Positions 19,836 to 31,048 of a DNA stretch of 64,000 bases are shown piece after piece (position 1 is the stretch's first letter; each line of letters starts with the position of its first letter). This DNA comes from Metapseudomonas boanensis (GTDB lineage Bacteria > Pseudomonadota > Gammaproteobacteria > Pseudomonadales > Pseudomonadaceae). Below the pieces are notes generated by a model. The model did no database searches. It saw only the letters and a program-made list of their open reading frames with translations, and was not told the DNA's origin. A program made the translations under genes and the position numbers. The DNA lies in assembly GCF_018704125.1 (NCBI RefSeq), contig NZ_JAGTIS010000002.1, positions 186,001 to 250,000 of the forward strand, written 5' to 3'.

Positions 19836-21101
19836 ATGCAACGTCGCAGCCTGATCAAGGCCTTCACGCTTTCCGCATCCATCGCCGCCATGGGCATGTC
19901 CTGGACCATCCAGGCGGCCGAGACCATCAAGGTCGGCATCCTGCATTCGCTGTCCGGCACCATGGCGATCTCCGAGACCTCGCTGAAAGACATGGCGCTG
20001 ATGAGCATCGAAGAGATCAACGCCAAGGGCGGCGTGAACGGCAAGCAACTGGAAGCCGTGGTGGTCGACCCGGCCTCCAACTGGCCGCTGTTCGCTGAGA
20101 AAGCCCGCCAGCTGCTGACCAAAGACAAGGTGGACGTGGTGTTCGGCTGCTGGACCTCGGTATCGCGCAAGTCCGTACTTCCGGTGTTCGAAGAGCTCAA
20201 CGGCCTGCTTTTCTACCCCGTGCAGTACGAGGGTGAAGAACTCTCGCCCAACGTCTTCTACACCGGCGCCGCGCCGAACCAGCAGGCCATCCCCGCCGTC
20301 GAGTACCTGATGAGCGAAGAAGGCGGCAGCGCCAAGCGCTTCTTCCTGCTTGGCACGGACTACGTCTACCCGCGCACCACCAACAAGATCCTGCGCAGCT
20401 TCCTACACAGCAAGGGCGTGGCCGACAAGGACATCGAAGAGGTCTACACCCCCTTCGGCCACGCCGATTACCAGACCATCGTCGCCAACATCAAGAAGTT
20501 CTCCGCCGGCGGCAAGACTGCGGTGATCTCCACCGTCAACGGCGACTCCAACGTGCCCTTCTACAAGGAACTGGCCAACCAGGGTCTGGAAGCCACCGAC
20601 GTACCGGTGGTGGCCTTCTCGGTCGGCGAGGAAGAACTGCGCGGCATCGATACCAAGCCGCTGGTAGGCCACCTGGCCGCCTGGAACTACTTCGAGTCAG
20701 TGGATAACCCGGTCAACGACACGTTCGTCGAGCAGTGGAAGGCCTATGCCAAGGCCAAGAACCTGCCTAACTACCAGACCGCAGTAACCAACGACCCGAT
20801 GGAGGCCACCTACGTCGGCATCCACATGTGGGCCCAGGCCGTCGAGAAAGCCGGCACCACCGATGTGGACAAGGTTCGCGAAGCGCTGGCCGGGCAGACT
20901 TTCGCAGCACCGTCCGGCTACACCCTGACCATGGACAAGACCAACCACCACCTGCACAAGCCGGTGATGATCGGCGAGATCCAGGAAGACGGTCAGTTTT
21001 CCGTGGTCTGGCAGACCGAGGGCCCGCTGCGCGCCCAGCCCTGGAGCCCCTTCATCCCCGGTAACGACAAGAAGCCGGACTATGCGGTGAAGAGCAACTG
21101 A
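19836..21101 (+). CDS. urtA: Urea ABC transporter substrate-binding protein
   Basis: Periplasmic binding protein delivering urea to UrtBCDE. The ATG at 19836 follows GGAGA and gives 421 residues. The N-terminus MQRRSLIKAFTLSASIAAMG resembles a twin-arginine signal (RRSLIK), so export may go through Tat rather than Sec. The mature part is a type I periplasmic-binding fold of the amide/branched-chain class (IKVGILHSLSGTMAISE; FGCWTSVSRKSVLPVFEELN). It heads the urt operon; a 212-bp gap with repeats separates it from urtB, as often happens after a highly expressed binding-protein gene. Confidence 0.95.
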   Translation: MQRRSLIKAFTLSASIAAMGMSWTIQAAETIKVGILHSLSGTMAISETSLKDMALMSIEEINAKGGVNGKQLEAVVVDPASNWPLFAEKARQLLTKDKVDVVFGCWTSVSRKSVLPVFEELNGLLFYPVQYEGEELSPNVFYTGAAPNQQAIPAVEYLMSEEGGSAKRFFLLGTDYVYPRTTNKILRSFLHSKGVADKDIEEVYTPFGHADYQTIVANIKKFSAGGKTAVISTVNGDSNVPFYKELANQGLEATDVPVVAFSVGEEELRGIDTKPLVGHLAAWNYFESVDNPVNDTFVEQWKAYAKAKNLPNYQTAVTNDPMEATYVGIHMWAQAVEKAGTTDVDKVREALAGQTFAAPSGYTLTMDKTNHHLHKPVMIGEIQEDGQFSVVWQTEGPLRAQPWSPFIPGNDKKPDYAVKSN

Positions 21102-21145
21102 GCTGAATGAGGACGTCCGGGGAATCCGCGCCCGGCATGGCCTCC

Positions 21146-21266
21146 CTCCCCCCCGGCCCCTCTCCCAGGGGGGAGAGGGGTGACGCGGAGCCAAACTCCG
21201 AGCCGTCCCCGAGACGCCAGACGGTTCCCCTCTCCCTCCGGGAGAGGGGTTAGGGGTGAGGGCAGT
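21146..21266. repeat. CCCTCTCCC/GGGAGAGG dispersed repeats
   Basis: Two facing copies of a G/C-rich palindromic repeat (CCCCTCTCCC...GGGAGAGGGG and CCCCTCTCCCTCCGGGAGAG) occupy most of the urtA-urtB gap. Related copies lie near 37500, 41583, 48603, 55475 and 63640. They could fold into stem-loops that lower expression of the membrane genes relative to urtA. Confidence 0.7.
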
Positions 21267-21313
21267 GTCAGCCGACACGCTCCTCCAACCGCCCGATGAA
21301 CCAGGACCACCCA

Positions 21314-22885
21314 ATGCCGACAGTCCTCTACCGAATCCTCCTCGCCCTTACCCTGCTGCTCCCCCTCGCTGCCCAGGCCGGCGACGCCAATGACTTCGCC
21401 GCCGCCAACCCGGCGCAGCAGGCGAAACTCCTTGAGCGCTGGGCCGCTGAGCCCGATACCGCGCGCCAGCCACTGCTCGACGCCCTGCAGCAGGGCCGCT
21501 TCGCCAGCGACCGCGAGAAGCTCGCCTTCATCGAACAGGACGGCAACTACACCCCTGCCGAAGGTGAAGCCCTACCCGCCGGCACACCGAAGAAGCTGCG
21601 CCTGAACAACAGACTGCGCGGCCTGTTGATCACTGCCCTGGCCAGCCACCAGCTGCTGGCGACAGACAGCGCCGCGCGCCTGGAGGCCGCCCGCCAACTG
21701 CAAAAGAGTGCCAAGCCCGCGCAGCTGCCACTGCTCAACCAGCGCATGGTGGCCGAGCAAGACCCAGGGGTGCGCGACGCCATCAGCCTGGTCCTGGCCA
21801 ACCTGCAAATGGTGGACCCGGACCCGGTGATTCGCCTGAACGCCGTGCGCCTGCTTGGTGAAACCGGTGACCCGCAGGCCCGCACCCGGCTGGAAGCCCT
21901 GCTGCAACCTGGCATCGAAGTCGACGCAGCTGTGCGCACCGCCGCGGAAACCAGCCTGGCCCAGGTCAAGCGCCGCCTGCTGGTGGGCGAACTGCTTGGG
22001 CAGGCGTTCAGCGGCCTGTCACTGGGCTCGATCCTGCTCCTGGCTGCCCTTGGCCTGGCCATTACCTTCGGCCTGCTCGGGGTGATCAACATGGCCCACG
22101 GCGAGATGCTCATGCTCGGTGCCTACGCCACCTACATCGTGCAGCTGACGTTCCAGCGCCTGGCACCCGACCTGCTGGTGCTCTACCCGCTGGTGGCGCT
22201 GCCAGTGGCCTTCTTCGTCACTGCGGCCATCGGCATGGCCCTGGAGCGCACGGTCATCCGCCACCTCTACGGCCGCCCCCTCGAAACCCTGCTAGCCACC
22301 TGGGGCATCAGCCTGATCCTGATCCAGCTGGTGCGCGTGATCTTCGGAGCGCAGAACGTCGAAGTGGCCAACCCGGCATGGCTCTCCGGCGGCATCCAGG
22401 TGCTGCCCAACCTGGTGCTGCCTTACAACCGCATCGTCATCATCGGCTTCGCCCTGTTCGTGGTGCTGCTGACCTGGTTGCTGCTGAACAAGACCCGCCT
22501 CGGCCTCAACGTCCGCGCTGTCACCCAGAACCGCAACATGGCAGCCTGCTGCGGCGTGCCCACCGGCCGCGTGGACATGCTTGCCTTCGGCCTCGGCTCC
22601 GGCATCGCCGGCCTGGGCGGCGTGGCCCTCTCGCAGATCGGCAACGTCGGGCCCGACCTGGGCCAGAGCTACATCATCGACTCCTTCCTGGTGGTGGTGC
22701 TGGGCGGCGTCGGTCAACTGGCCGGCAGCGTACTGGCGGCCTTCGGCCTGGGTGTGGCGAACAAGATCCTCGAGCCGCAGATTGGCGCCGTGCTGGGCAA
22801 GATCCTGATCCTCGCGCTGATCATCCTGTTCATCCAGAAGCGCCCCCAAGGGCTCTTCGCACTGAAAGGACGGGTGATCGACTGA
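21314..22885 (+). CDS. urtB: Urea ABC transporter permease UrtB
   Basis: Inner membrane permease of the urea transporter. The ATG at 21314 (523 residues) opens with a signal peptide (MPTVLYRILLALTLLLPLAAQAG); an ATG six codons earlier lacks a ribosome site. Unlike LivH, the first 220 or so residues form an extra periplasmic domain of HEAT-like helices (VIRLNAVRLLGETGDPQART), a UrtB hallmark. The permease core follows with FGLLGVINMAHGEMLMLGAY. The stop overlaps the urtC start (TGATG). Confidence 0.95.
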   Translation: MPTVLYRILLALTLLLPLAAQAGDANDFAAANPAQQAKLLERWAAEPDTARQPLLDALQQGRFASDREKLAFIEQDGNYTPAEGEALPAGTPKKLRLNNRLRGLLITALASHQLLATDSAARLEAARQLQKSAKPAQLPLLNQRMVAEQDPGVRDAISLVLANLQMVDPDPVIRLNAVRLLGETGDPQARTRLEALLQPGIEVDAAVRTAAETSLAQVKRRLLVGELLGQAFSGLSLGSILLLAALGLAITFGLLGVINMAHGEMLMLGAYATYIVQLTFQRLAPDLLVLYPLVALPVAFFVTAAIGMALERTVIRHLYGRPLETLLATWGISLILIQLVRVIFGAQNVEVANPAWLSGGIQVLPNLVLPYNRIVIIGFALFVVLLTWLLLNKTRLGLNVRAVTQNRNMAACCGVPTGRVDMLAFGLGSGIAGLGGVALSQIGNVGPDLGQSYIIDSFLVVVLGGVGQLAGSVLAAFGLGVANKILEPQIGAVLGKILILALIILFIQKRPQGLFALKGRVID

Positions 22886-23973
22886 TGACTCAGCCACTGA
22901 ACCAAACACTGCTGATGCGCGCTACCGCCACCCTCGGCCCCCGCGTCTCAATGGCCCTCGGCGGCCTGGTGCTGGTCCTGCTGCTGGCCCTGCCGCTGCT
23001 GCACCTGCTGCCGACCGACAACCCGCTGCAGGTCTCGGCCTACACCCTGACCCTGGTGGGCAAGGTCCTCTGCTACGCCGTCGTCGCCCTCGCCCTGGAC
23101 CTGGTCTGGGGCTACGCCGGACTGCTGTCGCTCGGGCACGGGCTGTTCTTCGCCCTCGGCGGCTACGCCATGGGCATGTACCTGATGCGCGAAGCGTCAG
23201 GCAACGGCCTGCCAGCCTTCATGAGTTTCCTCGCCTGGACCGAGTTGCCCTGGTACTGGGCTGGCACCCAGCATTTCCTCTGGGCGCTGTGTCTGGTGGT
23301 GCTGGCCCCCGGCCTGCTGGCTCTGGTGTTCGGCTTCTTCGCCTTCCGCTCGCGGATCAAGGGTGTGTACTTCTCGATCATGACCCAGGCGCTGACCTTC
23401 GCCGGCATGCTGCTGTTCTTCCGCAACGAGACCGGCTTCGGTGGCAACAACGGCTTCACCGATTTTCGCCGCATCCTCGGCTTCGACATCACTGCGCCGG
23501 GCACCCGCGCCGTGCTGTTCCTCGCCACGGTGGCGCTGCTGCTGGGCAGCCTGCTACTCGGCTGGCGACTGGCGCGGAGCAAGTTCGGTCGGGTGCTCAC
23601 TGCCCTGCGCGACGCGGAGAACCGCCTGATGTTCTGCGGCTACGACCCGCGCGGCTACAAGCTGTTCATCTGGGTGCTGTCTGCCGTGCTCTGCGGCCTG
23701 GCCGGCGCGCTCTACGTGCCGCAGGTGGGCATCATCAACCCCAGTGAAATGTCGCCGACCAACTCCATCGAAGCGGCCGTGTGGGTCGCCCTCGGCGGAC
23801 GCGGCTCGCTGATCGGCCCGCTGCTCGGAGCCGGCCTGGTCAACGGCATGAAGAGCTGGTTCACCGTGGCCTTCCCGGAATATTGGCTGTTCTTCCTGGG
23901 CGCCCTGTTCATCGTCGTCACCCTGTACCTGCCCAAGGGTGTGATCGGCCTCGTGAAAAAGGGAGACAACTGA
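22885..23973 (+). CDS. urtC: Urea ABC transporter permease UrtC
   Basis: Second permease of the urea transporter, 362 residues, LivM family. The start overlaps the urtB stop by one base and the stop overlaps the urtD start the same way, showing translational coupling. Recognisable segments are ALDLVWGYAGLLSLGHGLFF and EAAVWVALGGRGSLIGPLLG. Longer upstream frames run inside urtB and are rejected. Confidence 0.95.
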   Translation: MTQPLNQTLLMRATATLGPRVSMALGGLVLVLLLALPLLHLLPTDNPLQVSAYTLTLVGKVLCYAVVALALDLVWGYAGLLSLGHGLFFALGGYAMGMYLMREASGNGLPAFMSFLAWTELPWYWAGTQHFLWALCLVVLAPGLLALVFGFFAFRSRIKGVYFSIMTQALTFAGMLLFFRNETGFGGNNGFTDFRRILGFDITAPGTRAVLFLATVALLLGSLLLGWRLARSKFGRVLTALRDAENRLMFCGYDPRGYKLFIWVLSAVLCGLAGALYVPQVGIINPSEMSPTNSIEAAVWVALGGRGSLIGPLLGAGLVNGMKSWFTVAFPEYWLFFLGALFIVVTLYLPKGVIGLVKKGDN

Positions 23974-24833
23974 TGCGTGTAACCCCGGTCCCCGAATTCA
24001 TGCTCGAACCTGCCTACGACCCAAACAGCGATGCCGGAACCGGCCGGGATGCCCTTGGCCTCGGCCAAGTCGCCCAGCAAGGACTGGATGTGCGCCACGG
24101 CACTATCCTCACCCTGGAAGACATCAGCGTCAGCTTCGACGGTTTCAAGGCGCTGAACGACCTCAACCTTTACATTGGCGTCGGCGAGCTGCGCTGCATC
24201 ATCGGCCCGAACGGCGCGGGCAAGACCACGCTGATGGACGTGATCACCGGCAAGACCCGGCCAAACGCCGGCAAGGCCTGGTTTGGCGAAACCCTCGACC
24301 TCACCCGCATGAGCGAAGTGGCGATCGCCCAGGCCGGGATTGGCCGCAAGTTCCAGAAGCCCACGGTGTTCGAGGCGCTCTCGGTATTCGAGAACCTGGA
24401 GCTGGCGCAGAAGACCGACAAATCCGTCTGGGCCAGCCTGCGCGCCCGGCTCAGCGGTGAGCAGAAGGACCGCATCGACGAAGTCCTCGCCACCATCAAG
24501 CTCGACGTCTCGCGCCATCGCCCGGCGGGCCTCTTGTCCCACGGCCAGAAGCAGTTCCTCGAGATCGGCATGCTGCTGATGCAGGACCCTCAACTGTTGC
24601 TGCTCGACGAGCCGGTAGCGGGCATGACCGATGCCGAGACGGAATTTACCGCCGAACTCTTCAAGCATCTCAAAGGCCAGCACTCGCTGATGGTGGTGGA
24701 GCACGACATGGGCTTCGTCGGCTCGATCGCCGACCACGTCACCGTGCTGCACCAGGGCCATGTGCTGGCCGAGGGCTCGCTGGCCGAGGTGCAGGCGGAT
24801 GAACGGGTGATCGAGGTCTACCTCGGCCGCTGA
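23973..24833 (+). CDS. urtD: Urea ABC transporter ATP-binding protein UrtD
   Basis: ATPase of the urea importer, LivG family, 286 residues. Walker A is GPNGAGKTT, the signature is LSHGQKQ and Walker B is LLLLDEPVAG. About 45 residues before the ABC domain form an N-terminal extension of no recognised function. Translation is coupled to urtC (TGATG). Unlike the tight B-C-D junctions, urtE follows only after 197 bp. Confidence 0.95.
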   Translation: MRVTPVPEFMLEPAYDPNSDAGTGRDALGLGQVAQQGLDVRHGTILTLEDISVSFDGFKALNDLNLYIGVGELRCIIGPNGAGKTTLMDVITGKTRPNAGKAWFGETLDLTRMSEVAIAQAGIGRKFQKPTVFEALSVFENLELAQKTDKSVWASLRARLSGEQKDRIDEVLATIKLDVSRHRPAGLLSHGQKQFLEIGMLLMQDPQLLLLDEPVAGMTDAETEFTAELFKHLKGQHSLMVVEHDMGFVGSIADHVTVLHQGHVLAEGSLAEVQADERVIEVYLGR

Positions 24834-24854
24834 CCCAGTTGAAGGACGGATACC

Positions 24855-24967
24855 ACGTAGGTCGGTGCAGAGCGAAGCGAAGCCCAACAACCGGCCCGCA
24901 GGACCGGCCATTGGGAATCCGATGAACACATGGGAGCGCTGCGCGCTCCACGTAGGGCTTCGCAGGC
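24855..24967. repeat. Dispersed repeat in the urtD-urtE gap
   Basis: Matches the GTAGGTCGG...GAGCGAAGCGAAGCCCAAC / CTCCACGTAGGGCTTCGC repeat style common in Pseudomonas spacers. It separates urtD from urtE, which are normally adjacent, and may be a late insertion in the operon. Confidence 0.55.
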
Positions 24968-25030
24968 TCAAGCCAGCGTGGCCCGCACCAACATACGAAT
25001 GGCCAGCGCCAGACAGAGGGGAACAGACAC

Positions 25031-25729
25031 ATGCTCCAAGTCGACAAGCTCCACCAGTACTACGGTGGCAGCCACATCCTCCGTGGTCTCTCCTTCGAGG
25101 CGAAGGTTGGTGAAGTCACCTGCCTGCTCGGGCGCAACGGCGTGGGCAAGACGACCCTGCTGAAATGCCTGATGGGCCTGGTGCCGGCCAAGGAAGGCGT
25201 GGTCAATTGGGAGGGCCGCGCCATCACCGGCCACAAGCCGCACCAGCGCGTGCACGCAGGCATCGCCTACGTGCCCCAAGGCCGCGAAATCTTCCCGCGC
25301 CTGACGGTGGAGGAGAATCTGCTGATGGGGCTTTCGCGCTTTCCCGCCGGTCAGGCCAAAGCGGTGCCAGAGTCCATCTACGAGCTGTTCCCGGTGCTGC
25401 GCGAGATGAAGCATCGCCGTGGAGGCGACCTCTCTGGCGGCCAGCAGCAACAGCTCGCCATCGGCCGCGCCCTCGCCAGCCAGCCGCGCCTGCTGATCCT
25501 TGACGAGCCCACCGAAGGCATCCAGCCGTCAGTCATCAAGGAGATCGGCGTGGTGATCAGGAAACTCGCCGCACGCGGCGACATGGCCATCCTTTTGGTT
25601 GAGCAGTTCTACGACTTCGCCGCCGAGCTCGCCGACCAGTACCTGGTGATGAGCCGCGGCGAAATCATCCAGCAAGGCCACGGCGAGAACATGGAAGCCG
25701 AGGGCGTGCGCGGCCTCGTGACCATATGA
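25031..25729 (+). CDS. urtE: Urea ABC transporter ATP-binding protein UrtE
   Basis: Second ATPase of the urea importer, LivF family, 232 residues. Walker A is GRNGVGKTT, the signature LSGGQQQ and Walker B LLILDEPTEG. The start has GGGGAACAGACAC upstream. It ends the transporter set and is followed by a 68-bp repeat-containing gap and the urease genes, linking uptake with hydrolysis. Confidence 0.95.
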   Translation: MLQVDKLHQYYGGSHILRGLSFEAKVGEVTCLLGRNGVGKTTLLKCLMGLVPAKEGVVNWEGRAITGHKPHQRVHAGIAYVPQGREIFPRLTVEENLLMGLSRFPAGQAKAVPESIYELFPVLREMKHRRGGDLSGGQQQQLAIGRALASQPRLLILDEPTEGIQPSVIKEIGVVIRKLAARGDMAILLVEQFYDFAAELADQYLVMSRGEIIQQGHGENMEAEGVRGLVTI

Positions 25730-25751
25730 AGTACCCGTACCCCTGCACCGC

Positions 25752-25794
25752 GTGGGTTACGCCGCTTCGCGGCTAACCCACCCTACAGGAACGC
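25752..25794. repeat. GGGTTA...TAACCCACCCTAC palindromic repeat
   Basis: GTGGGTTACGCCGCTTCGCG and GCTAACCCACCCTACAGG form an imperfect palindrome just before ureD. The same unit occurs before ureC (27779-27859). Each sits directly in front of a ribosome-binding region and could affect translation of the next gene. Confidence 0.65.
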
Positions 25795-25797
25795 CCC

Positions 25798-26637
25798 ATG
25801 AATGCACCTGCCGACACTGACCTCCTCACCCCCTGCTGGCACGCCGAGCTGGAACTCGGCTACGCCCGCGATTGCGCCGCCACGCGCCCGTCGCTGCGCC
25901 GCCACAAGGGCCCGCTGCGGGTGCAGAAGCACCTGCACGCCGAAGGCCCGGAAGTCTGCCAGCACATCATCGTGCACCCGCCTGGCGGCATTGCCGGTGG
26001 CGACCGCTTAGGAATATCCGCCCGCGTTGGCGAACGGGCCTGGGCCCAACTTACCAGCCCCGGCGCGGCCAAGTGGTACCGCGCCAGCGGCCCTGCCTAC
26101 CAGCGACTCGACCTGAAGGTAGAAGCCGGCGCCACCCTCGAATGGCTGCCGCAGGAGACCATCGTCTTCTCCGGCGCCCAGGCCGAACTCAGCACCCGTA
26201 TCGAGCTGGCCGAAAGCGCCCGCCTGTTCTACTGGGACATGGTCGCCCTCGGCCGCCCGGCCAGTGGCGAGTGCTTCGCCGAAGGCCATTTCCAAGCCCA
26301 CCTGGACATCCACCGGGGCGGCAAGCTTCTTTGGCACGAACGCCAGCGCATCACCGGCAACGATGGCCTGCTCGACTCGCCGATCGGCCTCGCCGGCCAG
26401 CCGGTGTTCGCGACCCTGATCGCAACCGGTACGATCGACTCTGAGCTGCTGGAGCGCTGCCGGGAACTGCCCTGCCAAGGCCGTGGCAACCTCACCCAAC
26501 TGCCCGGCCTGCTGGTGGCGCGCTGCCTCGCTGGCCAAGCCCTGCACGCACGCACATGGCTGATCTCACTCTGGCGCCAGCTGCGCCCGGCTTTACTCGG
26601 ACGCGACGCCGTCCCCCCAAGAATCTGGAGTACCTGA
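25798..26637 (+). CDS. ureD: Urease accessory protein UreD
   Basis: Scaffold of the UreD-UreF-UreG complex that loads nickel into urease. At 279 residues it has the normal family length, with conserved [31 protein letters not shown] and [10 protein letters not shown]. The stop overlaps the ureA ATG, so the two are translationally coupled. The remaining accessory genes, ureEFG, lie about 9 kb away at 35.7 kb. Confidence 0.94.
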   Translation: MNAPADTDLLTPCWHAELELGYARDCAATRPSLRRHKGPLRVQKHLHAEGPEVCQHIIVHPPGGIAGGDRLGISARVGERAWAQLTSPGAAKWYRASGPAYQRLDLKVEAGATLEWLPQETIVFSGAQAELSTRIELAESARLFYWDMVALGRPASGECFAEGHFQAHLDIHRGGKLLWHERQRITGNDGLLDSPIGLAGQPVFATLIATGTIDSELLERCRELPCQGRGNLTQLPGLLVARCLAGQALHARTWLISLWRQLRPALLGRDAVPPRIWST

Positions 26638-26939
26638 TGGACCTGACGCCAAGAGAGAAAGACAAGCTGCTGATCTTTACCGCCGGCCTCGTTGCCGAGC
26701 GGCGCCTGGCCCGCGGCCTCAAGCTCAATTACCCGGAAGCCATGGCCTACCTCTCCGCCGCCCTGCTCGAAGGCGCCCGCGACGGCCAGACTGTGGCCGA
26801 GCTGATGCATTACGGCACCACCCTGCTCAGCCGCGACCAAGTGATGGAAGGCATACCGGAGATGATCCCGGAGATCCAGATCGAAGCCACCTTCCCGGAC
26901 GGCACCAAACTGGTGACCGTCCACCAGCCCATAGCCTGA
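26637..26939 (+). CDS. ureA: Urease gamma subunit
   Basis: Smallest structural subunit of the (alpha-beta-gamma) urease; 100 residues, standard for bacteria with three separate subunits. [20 protein letters not shown] and the C-terminal [13 protein letters not shown] are diagnostic. The ATG overlaps the ureD stop. An acetyltransferase gene, not ureB, follows after 8 bp. Confidence 0.97.
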   Translation: MDLTPREKDKLLIFTAGLVAERRLARGLKLNYPEAMAYLSAALLEGARDGQTVAELMHYGTTLLSRDQVMEGIPEMIPEIQIEATFPDGTKLVTVHQPIA

Positions 26940-26947
26940 GGCCTGCC

Positions 26948-27448
26948 ATGGCTTATGTGATCCGCAACGCCCAGGAACAGGACCTCGAAGGCGTCCTGGC
27001 GATCTACAACGACGCCGTGCAGAACACCACGGCAATCTGGAACGAAACCCTGGTGGACCTGGCCAACCGCCGTGCCTGGCTGGCCGAGCGCACAGCCGCA
27101 GGCTTCCCAGTGCTGGTGGCGGTAGACGACTCCGGCGCGGTGCTCGGCTACGCCAGCTATGGCACCTGGCGCAGCATCGAAGGCTTCCGCCACACGGTCG
27201 AACATTCGGTCTACGTGCGCAATGACCAGCGCGGCCAGGGCCTGGGCCCTGCGCTGATGCAGGCATTGATCGAACACGCCCGAGCCGCCTCACTGCACGT
27301 GATGGTGGCCGCCATCGAGAGCGGCAACGCTACCTCCATCCGCCTGCACGAGCGCCTCGGCTTCATTACCACCGGGCAGATGCCTCAGGTCGGCCGCAAG
27401 TTCGGCCGCTGGCTAGACCTCACCTTCATGCAGCTCATTCTGGAGTGA
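26948..27448 (+). CDS. GNAT acetyltransferase, phosphinothricin/methionine sulfoximine type
   Basis: A 166-residue Gcn5-type acetyltransferase with the acetyl-CoA loop [20 protein letters not shown] and the C-terminal [20 protein letters not shown] typical of the phosphinothricin acetyltransferase family. Relatives acetylate glutamate analogues such as methionine sulfoximine. It lies between ureA and ureB, 8 bp after ureA, with ureB following closely, an arrangement I recall in P. aeruginosa (PA4866). This suggests co-regulation with nitrogen metabolism, perhaps to protect glutamine synthetase (inference). Confidence 0.88.
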   Translation: MAYVIRNAQEQDLEGVLAIYNDAVQNTTAIWNETLVDLANRRAWLAERTAAGFPVLVAVDDSGAVLGYASYGTWRSIEGFRHTVEHSVYVRNDQRGQGLGPALMQALIEHARAASLHVMVAAIESGNATSIRLHERLGFITTGQMPQVGRKFGRWLDLTFMQLILE

Positions 27449-27453
27449 TCCCC

Positions 27454-27759
27454 ATGATCCCCGGCGAATACCAGATCCAGGACGGCGAGATCGAACTCAA
27501 CGCCGGCCGTCGCACCCACACCCTGACCGTGGCCAACACCGGCGACCGCCCCATCCAGGTCGGCTCCCATTACCACTTCTTCGAAGCCAACGACGCGCTG
27601 ACCTTCGACCGCGCCGCCGCCCGTGGCATGCGTTTAAACATCCCGGCCGGCACTGCCGTGCGCTTCGAGCCCGGCCAGAGCCGCGAGGTGGAACTGGTCG
27701 ACCTGGCGGGCAAACGCCGCGTGTTCGGCTTCGCCGGCCGCGTGATGGGCGAGCTGTAG
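27454..27759 (+). CDS. ureB: Urease beta subunit
   Basis: Structural urease subunit, 101 residues from the ATG at 27454 ([19 protein letters not shown]). A GTG three codons earlier overlaps the acetyltransferase stop and is possible but would be unusual for the family. [17 protein letters not shown] and the C-terminal [10 protein letters not shown] are diagnostic. The ribosome site CTGGAGTG overlaps the end of the preceding gene. Confidence 0.96.
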   Translation: MIPGEYQIQDGEIELNAGRRTHTLTVANTGDRPIQVGSHYHFFEANDALTFDRAAARGMRLNIPAGTAVRFEPGQSREVELVDLAGKRRVFGFAGRVMGEL

Positions 27760-27776
27760 CACTCACTGAAATTCCT

Positions 27777-27860
27777 AGGATGGGTAGAGCGGAGCGAAAC
27801 CCATCACCCCTAAAAAACGATGGGTTACGCCACTTCGCGGCTAACCCATCCTACGGACAG
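27777..27860. repeat. Paired ATGGGT...ACCCATCC repeat before ureC
   Basis: GGATGGGTAGAGCGGAGCG and GATGGGTTACGCCACTTCGC with TAACCCATCCTACGGA form a two-part palindromic element in the ureB-ureC gap. It is the same family as the element before ureD. Confidence 0.65.
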
Positions 27861-27868
27861 GACCCATG

Positions 27869-29569
<1,701 letters not shown>

Positions 29570-29626
29570 CGCGCCGTTGGGCCTCGCTGCGCCCTGCGCA
29601 GCGGGGCCCAAGGCCAGGCCCCGGCC

Positions 29627-29893
29627 CTAACGCAACTGACTGTCCTTGCTCCCCCGCCGGTTGTACCCGGTGAAGGCGGCATTTTCCTTGTCATGCTCGG
29701 TCTGGCAGGCGACACACAGTCGCACGCCCTTGATTGCCTTGCGCCGGGCTTCGGGAATGGGCGCGTCGCATTCTTCGCAGTGCGTCAGGCTCTCGCCCGT
29801 CGGCAACTGGCTGCGCGCGCGCTGAATGGCATCTTCGATGGTGCTGTCGATCTGTTCCTGTACCGCACCATCACCTGCCCAACCACTGGCCAT
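29627..29893 (-). CDS. DksA/TraR-type C4 zinc-finger protein
   Basis: Small 88-residue protein with a four-cysteine zinc finger, Cys39, Cys42, Cys60 and Cys63 (HCEECDAPIPEARRKAIKGV, then RLCVACQ), as in TraR and short DksA homologues. It lacks the long N-terminal coiled coil of full DksA, and the short helix before the finger (EQIDSTIEDAIQRARSQL) resembles TraR. TraR-type proteins bind the RNA polymerase secondary channel; whether this one does is unknown. A GGAGG site precedes the ATG. Convergent with ureC. Confidence 0.85.
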   Translation of the reverse strand: MASGWAGDGAVQEQIDSTIEDAIQRARSQLPTGESLTHCEECDAPIPEARRKAIKGVRLCVACQTEHDKENAAFTGYNRRGSKDSQLR

Positions 29894-29990
29894 GCTGACC
29901 TCCCGCTTGCTTTCGGCCCTGAAAGAGATTTGGGCTTTCCTGTGGCGTTTTGCAAGGGGGCGGGTCGGCGAGCGACAAGTGGAGGTCGCG

Positions 29991-30857
29991 CTATTCCTTC
30001 ACATTCATGAACTCTTCCGCCCAGACGATGTAGTCCTCCGGCAGGGTGTACTTGTGCGTCAGTTCGGTGGCGCTGAGTTCGGAGCCGGTGGCGACCTGGC
30101 GCTGGTCGCGCAGGCAGTCGTAGGTCGCCTTGATGGCGGCGAAGTAGGCGGCGTGGCCGTTGACCACGATGCGCACGCCAAGACGGGCGAGGCGCTCGTT
30201 GTCGCGCAGCTTGGGGTTGCCATAGGTGACCAGCATCAGCGGGATGTGGAGGTGCTCGGCGATCTTTTCCAGGTGATCGAAGTCGGCCACACCAACCATG
30301 CAGATGCCATCCGCCCCGGCTGCCTGGTAGGCCTTGGTGCGCTGGATCACCTCCTCGACATCGAGCACGCCGGCGTGGGTCCGGGCGATGATGGCGAGGT
30401 CCGGGTCAACGCGCGCTTCCAGGGCCGCGCGGATCTTGCCGACGCCTTCTTCCACCGGAATCAGGTCGGTGGACTTGCGGCCGAACTGGGCCGGCAACAG
30501 GGTGTCTTCGATGGTCAGCGCAGCGATGCCGGCGCGTTCCAGTTCGACTACGGTACGCATCACGTTGAGGGCATTGCCATAGCCATGGTCGGCATCGGCA
30601 ATCACCGGCAGGCGGCTGACGCGGCCGATGCGGGTAGCCTGTTCAACGAACTCGCTGAGCGTGATCAGGGCGAAGTCCGGCGCCGCCAGCACTTGCAGCG
30701 AAGCGACCGAGCCGCCGAGGATGCCCACCTCGAAGCCGAGGTCCGCGGCAATCCGCGCCGACATGGGGTCGAACACCGAGGCGGAGTGGAAGCAGGATTC
30801 GGAGTCCAGCAAGGCACGAAAGGCCGTGCGCAACTGATGGTGAGAGGCTCTTCGCAT
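29991..30857 (-). CDS. Oxaloacetate decarboxylase (PEP mutase/isocitrate lyase superfamily)
   Basis: A 288-residue TIM-barrel enzyme from the ATG at 30857. [19 protein letters not shown] holds the acidic metal ligands and [20 protein letters not shown] follows. The KKCGH catalytic loop of isocitrate lyases is absent (PAQFGRKS instead), which matches the P. aeruginosa orthologue PA4872, shown biochemically and structurally to decarboxylate oxaloacetate to pyruvate. A TTG four codons earlier is an alternative start. Confidence 0.88.
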   Translation of the reverse strand: MRRASHHQLRTAFRALLDSESCFHSASVFDPMSARIAADLGFEVGILGGSVASLQVLAAPDFALITLSEFVEQATRIGRVSRLPVIADADHGYGNALNVMRTVVELERAGIAALTIEDTLLPAQFGRKSTDLIPVEEGVGKIRAALEARVDPDLAIIARTHAGVLDVEEVIQRTKAYQAAGADGICMVGVADFDHLEKIAEHLHIPLMLVTYGNPKLRDNERLARLGVRIVVNGHAAYFAAIKATYDCLRDQRQVATGSELSATELTHKYTLPEDYIVWAEEFMNVKE

Positions 30858-31048
30858 AATGATTTCCAAGGCTGAGACAGGCTCGCCAGAAGCGGCCGGA
30901 CGAACGGCGGCCAGGATTGCGGACGGGAAAAGCTCATCACTTTACTGCATCAATCTTTCACCTGCCTTTACCGAAAACGCGGAGCTGCTGTGCGTAATCG
31001 GCAAACTCTTCACCGCCGACGCGTAGCGAGTGCCTGCCAAGTCAGTCG

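Noticed and set aside
21146-21266. CRISPR array from repeated CCCTCTCCC units
   Set aside because: Only two inverted copies, no regular spacers and no cas genes; it is a dispersed palindromic repeat.
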